Source of the DNA: Vicia villosa
Taxonomy: Eukaryota; Streptophyta; Magnoliopsida; Fabales; Fabaceae
NCBI RefSeq assembly: GCF_029867415.1
Contig: NC_081184.1
Span: forward strand, 107,679,692 to 107,743,691
DNA: 64,000 nt
Direction of reading: 5' to 3'
The position numbers were made by a program, and so were the translations under genes. Of this stretch, positions 33,896 to 43,824 are shown piece by piece (the first letter of the stretch is position 1; every line of letters starts with the position of its first letter). Under the pieces are notes generated by a model. That model ran no database searches and was not told the DNA's origin. It saw only the letters and a program-made list of their open reading frames with translations.

Positions 33896-36437
33896 TGTAG
33901 CAACCTGCCCTAAATATTAAGCTTTTAGAGTCGCCACCTATTCTGAAGGGCGAATAGGAAACCCTACGCAGTTTAGAGATCGGGGTAAGATTATTATAAT
34001 CAGGTCGAGGGAAGGTGTTAGGCACCCTCAACCCTTTCCTAAGGTTTGTATCTAAGGTTAAGGCTTATGGCTAAAATATTTAGGATAATAGCTAAAGAAG
34101 TGAAAAGGGCAAAATTGAGATTTTAAGTGAATTGAGATTTTAGGGAGGGGGACTCGCCTTGGTTATCCAAGTGCCTACGTATCTCCCTAGGGAGAATCAG
34201 AGTAAACGTAGTTTGGGCACAAGGTTGTACGCCTTAGAATTGATTACGGAGGTGTTTGAAGGCTTTTTGAATGGCCTATTGTAGTTTTGAAATGCAAATG
34301 TTCGCAAGGTATTTTGAATTACCTTATCGTAGTTTGAACATCGCAGTATTGAAGAGATGAAAATCTGTGGTGTCGTGGTTTGGTGTGTTTTAGATTTGGG
34401 CGCACAACCCTGATTTGATATGTCACCGTTAGATGCGATGATCAATAGATTTGATCATTATAGTTAACAGATTAATGGGGCATTGTTGGTTACTCTGATC
34501 GATAGATTCGATCGTCGCGGGCAGCAAATTGAATGTATTTTAAATTATTTAAATTTTTTTATCTCTTGTCTAATGCGACTAATAGATTTAGTCGGGTCGG
34601 GAAGAGAATTAATTAAGGGTTATTGTTTTGCCAAATGGCAGTGGGATTGAGCAAACCCTAATATATGATCACCTTCCTAGGGTTTTTGTGATTTTTAATA
34701 TTTAAACTAATTAAAATAGACTAAATCGAATAATCAAAATAATCGGGAGTTACTCCTAAATATTTGTAGCCTTAATACTAATTATATTCTAATCCTAAAT
34801 AGATAGATAAATCAAATTAAATATAATTGATTAATTTTAAATCTAAACAATTAATTAATAAAGCAGATAAAATATATATAATAAAACCTGGTTTTTTTTA
34901 TCCTGTGCAGCATCCCTGATAGTCCATGACGGACCTGCAGATCTACGTGCATTAGATCTGATAGTGGTGCGATCCTGTGGCTGCTGGTGGAGGGTGCATC
35001 CTGGTCACGCGTGAGAGAGGCGCACTGGATACCCAAATAAACCATAACACATAGTTGTAAAAAATTAACCGGCGCCAGTGGGGTTCGAACCTCTGCCTCT
35101 ATAGATACCCACGCTACCAATTGCCATGCGTGCTGGAATTGTTTCTTGATAAAAATACGATTCAGAAAAATTAAACAAAAAAAATATCCATTAATTGAAA
35201 AATCAAACAGACTCCTCTTGTTTCACGTAGAGCCAATCCGGGATGTTGTAGGTAACAGATTGGTACGTCATGGGTATGGTTCCGTTGGCTTGGAGAAGGT
35301 TAACGGTGCGGCCATCGTTGTGAGTGAAGATAGCGGTTTTGCGCGTTTTGATCGGAGGAGATGTGGTCGGTTGCTGTGTTGACGCTGCGGCGGCATCGCG
35401 TAAGTTCGCCGGCGACGGAGGTGGCGAAGTTAATTGTGGTGCTGCATGGCTGTGTCGGTTTTCGCTTCCGATCTTGATTTATTTGCTTCTTTTTCCCGCA
35501 CAACAAACAGAGATGAGAACACGACATGTCTATGATGATTAAATGAAATACAGATATTGAGATCAAGTGTATTAAGAGTGATTGAATTCCTGTGCTTAGT
35601 TCATGTTAGGATTTGTTTTGAGTTTATGTTGTTATGATGATGATTTCAAGGCTGGATAAATGATGGTTGATATTGTTTTGGCAAAACGTGAAAAGGTTTT
35701 GTTAAGTTTGAGATTGGATTGGGTGGTGGATTTGGTCTTTGAGTTTGATTCATGAAATTGGTGTATGGCTTTTTTTTTTTGTGGTGTTAGCAGAGTGGTG
35801 ATTGTTAAATGGGAAAATATGTTTAAGGTGAGGAAGTGTTGTTCGTGAGAAGGGTTTTTGAAAGTGGCCTCTTAAAAGTGGTAATAAGGATTCATTGTTT
35901 TTTATTCCGGCTCCCCCTTCTTATTGGCTGACAACTTCCTCTCTTTTATAATACATAAATTAGGGGTTTTTTCTTAATGGGCCTAGTGCCCAATTAACCT
36001 AATAACCCAAAATAAACTAAACTTAATAATCCTAATATTAAAATAATCCTAATGATCCTAATAATATTATCAAAATTAATAATAATACTCCTAATAATAA
36101 TATTAACAATCCTAATAGTAATAAATAATAATAGTTAGTAGAATTACAATAATAATAATTCTAATAATAATAATAATAATAAAAAAGTAAATGGTAAGTT
36201 GAATAAAAATGAGTAAATATAAAATAAATTATAATGACTAAAAAACCCCAAGAAATAAGATAGATGGGCCAAATGATTGGGCCCAAGTACCTTCTAATTT
36301 TAACCCCATTTTAATTCAGGATATTTTATAAGAGAGTGGGTTTAACAATCGAAATGTTAAACCCCATGGCCCTTAATTTAATACCCCTGATGAATTAATT
36401 GACGTAGATTTGATCGGGCAAATTTTGGGGTACAGCA
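33896..36437 (-). repeat. 3' LTR of the non-autonomous Ogre-like element
   Basis: 2542 bp, plus-strand ends TGTAGCAACC and GTACAGCA. Pairs with 43825-46375 with roughly 1-1.5% substitutions by eye. TATAAAAG box on the minus strand at 35943-35950. A tRNA-like segment lies at 35071-35136 and a GC-rich island at 35215-35470. The end at 36000-36200 is (TAATAA)n-rich. Confidence 0.9.
35071..35136 (-). other. tRNA-like segment, copy in the other LTR
   Basis: Same segment as 45010-45075, with GAGGTTCGAACCCC on the minus strand in place of the perfect T-stem. Confidence 0.5.
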
Positions 36438-36452
36438 GTTGCCCCTATTCAA
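36438..36452 (-). other. Polypurine tract of the non-autonomous element
   Basis: The minus strand reads TTGAATAGGGGCAAC directly before the LTR. Closely matches the Ogre PPT at 3854-3868. Confidence 0.65.
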
Positions 36453-36889
36453 TCTTCTTAAACCTGAAGGGTCAGATAGGCACGTCTGCCTATCGTGATC
36501 TAAAGGTAGAAGATGATTGAACACTGAAGTGCCCTGAAATTTGCATTTGTCGGAAAAAATTTCCGTGGGACATGGGCTTAAAGATGTCACCCAAGGTAAA
36601 TACCTTTCTTTTTTCAGAATGTGAAGCGAATGCTTTTGGAAGGAACCACTTGCTTTGATTGTAGTACAGCCTAAAAAGGAAACCTGAATTTTATGCAATG
36701 TTATGATGCATGCGATGTATGATGCAGTGAGCTTCTCAAAATAAATGAGAGCGATGTATGTATATGCATTATGTATGAATGAGGTATGTAATTGAATAAT
36801 GCATGATTGTTAGTTATGTTAGTTGAAGTATGTTAGTAACTTTGAAAAAGAGAAATAAAACCTTTGTCTGTTAGTGATGATGTTTTGGA

Positions 36890-37080
36890 GAAGATCACTG
36901 CCGAGGGACTAACGTGATAAACCCAGTTGAGAAACCCTTTGTAAAACCATGTTGTAAAACCCTTTGTGAACCCCTTTGTAGTCTTGAAGAATATCACTGC
37001 CGAGGGACTAACGTGATAAACCCAATTGAGAAACCTTTCGTAAAACCCTTTGATCACTGCCGAGGGACTAACGTGATGGG
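36890..37080. repeat. Tandem array A: GATCACTGCCGAGGGACTAACGTGA units
   Basis: Three copies starting near 36894, 36990 and 37052, with unequal spacers containing AAACCCTTTGTAAAACC sub-repeats. Noncoding. Confidence 0.8.
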
Positions 37081-37134
37081 TAAACGTAACTATCAATAGT
37101 GACGAATTGAAGTTTTGTTGTGTAGAAGATAGTT

Positions 37135-37300
37135 AACTTGCTATGGCGCTAGCAAGCTTTCGTAGTTTGTGAACCCCACTTACTATAGTTCTAGTAAGTT
37201 TTCGTAGTTTTGTGAACCCCACTTACTATGTTCTAGTAAGTTTCTGTAGTTTGTGAACCCCAAAAGGATCACTTTCTATAGCTCTAGCAAGTTCACCTGC
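37135..37300. repeat. Tandem array B: ACTTACTATAGTTCTAGTAAG units
   Basis: About four units of 42-45 bp with TTCGTAGTTTGTGAACCCC. Each unit holds an imperfect inverted pair (CTTACTA..TAGTAAG). It grades into array C, whose units keep the same scaffold (CTTGTCATAGTTCTGACAAG). Confidence 0.75.
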
Positions 37301-37850
37301 ACCAATAGGATTACTTGTCATAGTTCTGACAAGCTCACCTGCACCATTTGGATCATCTGCCCTTGTTCGGACAAATTTCACCTGCACCATTTGGATCATT
37401 TGCCCTGGATCGGACAAATTTCACCTGCACCATTTGGATCATTTGCCCTGGTTCGGACAAATTTCACCTACACCATTTGGATCATTTGCCCTGGTTCGGA
37501 CAAATTTCACCTGCACCATTTGGATCATCTGCCCTTGTTCGGACAAATTTCACCTGCACCATTTGGATCATTTGCCCTGGCTCGGACAAATTTCACCTGC
37601 ACCATTTGGATCATTTGCCCTGGCTTGTACAAATTTCACCTGCACCATTTGGATCATTTGCCCTGACTCGGACAAATTTCACCTCCACCATTTGGATCAC
37701 TTGCCCTGGTTCGGACAAGTTCACCTGCACCAATAGGAGTCACCTGCCCTGGTTCGGACAAGCTTACCTGCATAAGATAAATCATTTGCTATAGTTCTAG
37801 CAAACTTACCTGCATGAAAAAGATTCACTTGCTATAGCGCTAACAAGTTT
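37300..37850. repeat. Tandem array C: 43-bp units
   Basis: About twelve units of the form CATTTGCCCTGGTTCGGACAAATTTCACCTGCACCATTTGGAT. The core 23 bp is a hairpin (ATTTGCC..GGACAAAT). The unit has no stop in any forward frame and 43 is not a multiple of three, so long ORFs appear in all three frames (37253-37666, 37348-37794, 37434-37736). These are artefacts of the repeat. Confidence 0.9.
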
Positions 37851-37899
37851 ATCCGCATAAAGTCCTTGACGGTATCTTGTAGATGTATGAAGATATTGC

Positions 37900-38125
37900 T
37901 CGCGACTCGAGGGTCGGAAGGAAAACGATATGTTTAGAAACCCACGACTCGAGGGTCGAAAAACAAACCAGTAACAACACGAGGGTTGGAGACTTACGAC
38001 TCGAGGGTCGGAAACAAACCAATCACAACACGAGGGTTGGACACTCACGACTCGAGGGTCGGAAAACAAACCAATCACAACACGAGGGTCGGACACTCAC
38101 GACTCGAGGGTCGGAAACAGAACTT
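37900..38125. repeat. Tandem array D: 51-52 bp CGACTCGAGGGTCGG units
   Basis: About four units alternating ACGACTCGAGGGTCGGAAA and AACACGAGGGTTGGACACTC. The CGACTCGAGGGTCG core is an imperfect palindrome. Confidence 0.85.
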
Positions 38126-38334
38126 TTGTAGTATTTGAATGCACTTGATGATATGTATATGCTAATGCGTATGTATGTATGCTGATGCTGATGTCAAATC
38201 CCAAGATTTTATCTCCTTAAACCCATTGAATTTGTTTAATCCATGCTTGCACCTATACCCCGACTATGCTTATGCTGACTTGGTAATGTTTCTGTATGTG
38301 GATTGATGTAATGAGTGGAACGGAATAATGTCTT

Positions 38335-39165
38335 CTATAAGGCTACCTGAAAAGGTTTCTGGAATGGATGTAAAAATTTGTCTTAAAGAAGACTACCCAA
38401 AAAGGTTCTTAGAATGGATAGAAATTTGTCTTAAAGAAGACTACCTAGAAAGGTTTCCGAAATGGATGTGAAAATTTGTCTTAAAGAAGACTACCTGAAA
38501 ATGTTCTTAGAAAGGATAGAAAATTGTCTTAAAGAAGACTACCTGAAAAGGTTCTTAGAATGGATAGAAATTTGTCTTAAAGAAGACTACCTGGAAAGGT
38601 TCTTAGAATGGATAGAAATTTGTCTTAAAGAAGACCATCTGGAAAGGCTGAAAATGTCTTACAAAGACTACCTAAAAAGGTTCTTGGAGAGGACAGTGAA
38701 CGTCTTAGAAAAGACCACCTAGAAAGGTTCATAGAATGTCTTAAAGAAGACCACCTGAAGAGGTTCCTGAGAAGGATGACAAATTGTCTTAAAGAAGACT
38801 ACCTGGAAAGGCTGAAAATGTCTTACAAAGACTACCTACAAAGGCTGAAACATGTCTTAAAAAAAGGCTACCTAAAAGGTTCTTGGAAAGGATCGTAAGA
38901 TTTGTCTTAGAAAAGACCACCTAGAAAGGTTCTTTAGAAAAACAATGTTTTAAAGAAGACTACCTAAAAAGGTTCTTGGAAATGGCGATGATTGTCTTAA
39001 AGAAGACTACCTAGAAAGGTTCTTAGAAAAATAATGTCTTAAAGAAGACTACCTGAAGAGGTTCCTGGAAAGGATGACAATTCGTCTTGAATAAGACTGC
39101 TTGAGGAGGCTCCTAGAAAGGATCGTGAGATTTGTCTTAAAGAAGACTACCTAAAAAGGTACGGT
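38335..39165. repeat. Tandem array E: about 48-bp units
   Basis: About seventeen units of the type ATTTGTCTTAAAGAAGACTACCTGAAAAGGTTCTTAGAATGGA. The best-preserved copies (38465-38640) are exactly 48 bp, giving an apparent 16-residue peptide repeat (EICLKEDYLERFLEWI) in the ORF 38462-38722. GTCTTAAAGAAGAC is an inverted repeat inside each unit. Probably not coding. Confidence 0.9.
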
Positions 39166-42045
39166 GTAATGTATCAACCAATGTATGTAATGCGTGACTT
39201 ATATGTATTTGCATGATGCTCCAATGATAGGATGTTGATAACCAAAGCGTATACAGCTTGCCAATGTTGGATGGTAGGTTTGTTTGATCAGGTGGGGTGT
39301 GATGCTAGCGCGACTTCCCAATCCCTGTTTTTTTTTTAATTTTGAAGATCGTCGTTAGGAGAAAGATTTGTTCAATGTTGTAAAGTATGAGGATACTTTT
39401 TCCTTTTGTTGTGCGCCTTGCCCCAGTTTGGGCTTTTGAATTACTCCACGCCTTTAACCTTTTGAGGTTCTCCACGCCTTTAACCTTTCGAGGTTCTCCA
39501 CACCTTTAACCTTTTGAATTGTTTACCTTATGGATTTGATATCCAATGCCCCAATGTTTAGCGGAAAAAAGATGCCTGTGATCTCCCAGCCATGAGGGAA
39601 GCGCTCCGAGAAATAACCTTGTCATATGCTTTGACGTTTAGATTGAAGGGTATGCCCTTGATCCCCAGGATATGGAGGGATTATCCATAGTGTTCTATCC
39701 TTTTGAATTTGAATTCTTCCTATGTTTGACATGCCCCCTGATTGAGGCTGCTTCGAGGTGTGCCCCAAGTCGATTGGTCCTTAGGAAGAGTGCCCCTAGT
39801 GAATAGGATGTTTGATCGCATGCCCCAGGGATCCTTGAAATTTTGCCCCTGTTTAGGAGAACCCTCTAGATGTGGTTCCCCCCATTCCAGAGTCTTTATC
39901 AGAAATGATCACCTTTGATTAAACCAATTTCGAGATTTCCTCGATGCTAAGTGTATATTCGTAGACAACGTTGTACCCTTTGAAAAGTAACTCCAATGCG
40001 ACGCGTGTGCAAGTTTTGAAATCGAAGTCGGTTATGAATTAGGACTGGGTGTTTTTAAATGGATGCTTGAAGAAGCGTAGTGGTTAGGAACAATTTTAAC
40101 AAACCTAGGAGTCAGTATAACAAATCCTGCTTAATATGCTTTCATAGTTAACCTTGCCTCAATTAGGACTTTTGAATGTTGTAACTTGGCCTGGTTCATG
40201 TTTTAAGAAACAATGGATATAAGGCTCAAAGTTTATTTACCCACCCCCTTTCTCCTTGATATTCTCTGAATCCTAAAAATTCGCTTAATCCAATGAATGT
40301 GCCTTGTTTGTAAGAGAATCGCTTCAGTTTTGATGCTGAGCGGAAGAATTAGGGAAAATCCAAGCACCGATGAAAATTTTGTGAAGACCCAAGCATTGAT
40401 GTGAAACTTTGATGGTTTAGCAGTCACATGATTATCCTTTGTATTTCACCTTTGTTTTTATCCCTTATTTTTGCATGAACCCACTCCTTTGATTTTGATC
40501 CATCGGGATGCCCTAAAATTTACCTAAGTCATTTTTGTTTTCTTTTATGAAATTTTCCATTTTGACTTAGCGGGTGTTTTTTTTTCTTTTGAATGCTCCT
40601 TTTGAAATATTGATCGTTGGATATCGAATGTTGTGACTGCCATGTTGACTTTGATTTGTGAGCTTCACCTTTGATACTTCCTCGATCTTGAGTGATGTAA
40701 TGAGGAAGAAGATTGTTGTGAATGTTATCTCCGTTGCTCCTTCATTCTTGGATGAATGCGAGGAAGAAGATGTGCTTGAACCTTTTGTTTTGCTTGATCC
40801 TTATGCTTGAATCTTTGCTTGGATTGACTGATTCTCTTGACAACCAAATTACACCGTTTAATTAATCGAAATCTACCCTGCCCCTGGTTGATATCAAGGT
40901 TTATTTGAAAAAATTAGAAACAAACTCCAACTCCTGGCTCGAGGGGGTGACGAGGGATTAACATCCTTATATCTCCACTGTTTGGGAATTGAAACAATGC
41001 CTGTACATCGTCGGTTCGGTCTTACCTTGAAAGCATATGTTTAGCTGGACTTAGTCATTTGTATTCGTCATTCTCCCTTAAGTTTGTTAATAAGCCTAAA
41101 TTTGAAATAGAATAGAATAGAAGCGTGCGAGTGAATCGATTTCAAAACCTGTGTAGTCATCCCATTAGAATTGCTAACCCGAAGGTACAACTTTTATCCT
41201 GAGAAACACTTAGCGATCATAGGGGTTGAAATTCTGACATGATAAACACCTATTGATCCTAGGGACAATCTCCTTTGTAGATCCATTGATCTTGTTTTAC
41301 TCCTTAGCTCTTTAGACTTGTAGAAGTAAGGGCAACCTCGAATTTTCCTTGGGCACGTCAAACCTATCGGGAATAAATTGTTAGCGGTGGGTTTTCGTCG
41401 TATCAAAACTTCATGAGTTTCCTTTGACTGAACCTCTTTTGCTTTTCCTATGGATAGTATCACACCGTTCGTAACCTCCAGAGTTTGTAGATTGATAGAG
41501 AGAACCTATGACCCTTTTGCCCCTTGGTGTGGAGTTAACATATGTCGCCTTCCCTCCATCGTAGTTATGCATCTTTGTTCAGGATTTTGCCCCAGTTGGA
41601 CTAATCCTTGCCCCCAGGTTATCGTAGAGCGTCCTTGTAAATTTGATATGTTCTAAGGCGAACCCCTTTATGACTAGATACCCCTTAAGTGTATCTATGA
41701 GGGAACTCTTTTATTGAACTAATCCTTGCTCGATGATAAACTTTGTTGTATTTACAATCCTGTTTCGAAAAGGCCTGGACATGTAACTGGCATGACGAAA
41801 GGCATCCTTTTTCTCCTTTTGAGACCAAGTTCTTTCTCGATAATTTATCCTCCTTTATCCATAGTCTACGATCCTTTTTATTTGTGAGTCTCGGGAAATC
41901 GACTAGCGCGGTAGGTGTGGATGCGGGCGAGGATAGAAATGCGAATGTATGAATGCATGAAAATGCGAGTGCATGCGTATGCAAAGGAATCCTTTTTTTT
42001 TCGTATCATAACTCCTTGTATGTAATGCAATGCAGACGTGTGACG
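39166..42045. other. Repeat-poor interior of the non-autonomous element
   Basis: No coding domain found. Three 26-bp units CCACGCCTTTAACCTTTTGAGGTTCT lie at 39445-39520. The remainder is unique, with phrases such as TTTGCCCCAGTTTGG recurring loosely (39420, 40140, 41590), as in Ogre 3' UTRs. ORFs of 60-100 codons (40233-40427, 41194-41463, 41685-41984) have no family signature. Confidence 0.6.
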
Positions 42046-43130
42046 TATAATTCTAGGGATAGCCTTAGAGGCGACATTAGATCCTCGTTAAATCCCTGCG
42101 AGATAGATGTTATGACACGCCAATGGAAATCCCTTGGATTGGGGAGTATGTAGAAGGTAGCGGCTGATGACCGTTCAAGGCAGTCATCAAGTCTCATGGC
42201 CATCGAGAGGCCGTTCGACGTGTACCAATGAAGTTGTCCCTCGTGGGAAGGTTCTCTATGCGGAACACAGCCTATCTAAGGATGATATCGGACAAACTGA
42301 AATCCCTATAGGCAAGGGATTGAAGATGCATAAATGGAAATTCAAATCCTACAAGTTAGAGGGTGCGCGGGAATAGGCACATAGTGACCGTTCAGGACAT
42401 TCACTGGATCTCATGGCCATCAAGAGGCCAATCGACGTGCGTTAATGAGGATGTCCTTCAGGGGAAGGACACGTCGTTGTAAACAACATATGGACATAAA
42501 AGAAAATCCCTACAGGCTAGGGAGTACGTAAATGTAAGCACGGGGTGACCGTTCATGACAGTCACTAAGTCTCACGGCCATCGTGAGGCCGATCAACGTA
42601 AGCTAACGAAGATGTCCTTAGTACGAAGCATGCGATTTAGAAATATAATCCCTACAGGCTAGGGAACACGTAGATGTAAGCACATGGTGACCGTTCAAGA
42701 CAGTCACTAGGTCGCATGGCCATCGAGAGGCCAATCGACGTGCGTAAACGAAGATGTCCTTCGCGGGAAGGACACGATTTTAGAAATAGAATCCCTACAG
42801 GCTAGGGAATACGTAAATGTAAGCACGAGGTGACTGTTCAAGACAGTCACTAGATCGCATGGCCATCGAGAGGCCAATTGACGTGCGTAAGCGAAGATGT
42901 CCTTTGTGGGAAGGACACGCAGTTGTAAGAATATAGGGATATAAAAGGAAAGTCCCTACAGGCTAGGGAGTGCTTAGATGCAGGCGCGGGGTGACTGTTC
43001 ATGACAGTCACTAAGTCTCATGGCCATCGAGAGGCCAATCAACGTGCAGAAATGAAAGTGTCCTTCGTAGGAAGGATATGGTCTTAGAAATAGAGTCCCT
43101 GCAGGCCAGGGAACGCGTAGGAATACCTGC
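42046..43130. repeat. Tandem array G: about 140-205 bp units near the PBS end
   Basis: Six to seven diverged units, each containing AATCCCTACAGGCTAGGGA, then GTGACCGTTCAAGACAGTCAC, then CATGGCCATCGAGAGGCC, then GATGTCCTTCGCGGGAAGGAC. Each of these blocks is an inverted repeat, so a unit would fold into four successive hairpins. Copies start near 42120, 42300, 42507, 42650, 42790, 42950 and 43096. Confidence 0.85.
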
Positions 43131-43804
43131 AAAAATTAAAATGCAAGGCATTCGCAGTATATAAATTGCACATATATAATAAGCACGTAAGCACATCAGC
43201 CCTAGGTTCATAGGTTCGACGTAACGGCTTAGGGTGCCTACCCTTCCCATTGGTATGTACTAGAAGGTCTCATGGGGTTGTTCGTAGCCGCCTAGACTTT
43301 TTGTCTCTTTGGATTTTAGAACAACTCATTTATCCACGAGGTTCGAGTTTTAGGGGTAGGTTCCCAGAGAGATCAGCCAAATACCAAGTCCAGCCCTCAA
43401 CAAGGTCAAGCCTCGTATCAGACCTTTCCGGATATTCAACCCACTCTGAGTGGAATTATAATAAGACTCGTAGGCGATGTAATTCCCCTCTGGTCTTAAA
43501 TATAATTCCCAAACTTAAGTTTAACGACAATTTATATACAACCCAAGAAATGCAGTAAAATAACAAATATTCGGATAAACAAATATTTAATTAAATTACT
43601 GTAAATAAATATTATGGCTGTAAATAAATGCAATTGCGAATAAATAAATAAATAAATAAAATTTAAATATTTATAAAAAACCCTAAACCCTAAAATGGCG
43701 AATTAGTCAAACCCTAAAAATTTCGCCAAAAACCTAAACCGTTTACCAAAAAACCTAAACCCTCTCAAGCCTTAGGAGCATAATAATTCACCATTATAGT
43801 TTTA
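43131..43804. other. Leader between array G and the PBS
   Basis: Unique, AT-rich toward 43560-43760, with CTAAACCCTAAAAT-type short repeats. No coding domain. Confidence 0.6.
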
Positions 43805-43822
43805 TCCCCAGCAGAGTCGCCA
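43805..43822 (-). other. Primer binding site of the non-autonomous element
   Basis: The minus strand reads TGGCGACTCTGCTGGGGA two bases after the LTR end. It differs from the full Ogre PBS at three central positions only. Confidence 0.85.
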
Positions 43823-43824
43823 GC

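Noticed and set aside
35071..35136. A true tRNA gene
   Set aside because: Box A and box B are present, but no convincing acceptor and anticodon stems, and it is duplicated as part of an LTR.
37253..37794. Three overlapping ORFs of 100-148 codons
   Set aside because: They are the same 43-bp tandem repeat read in three frames.
37300..39165. CRISPR-like regular repeats
   Set aside because: Repeats are contiguous tandem units without unique spacers, inside a plant retrotransposon.
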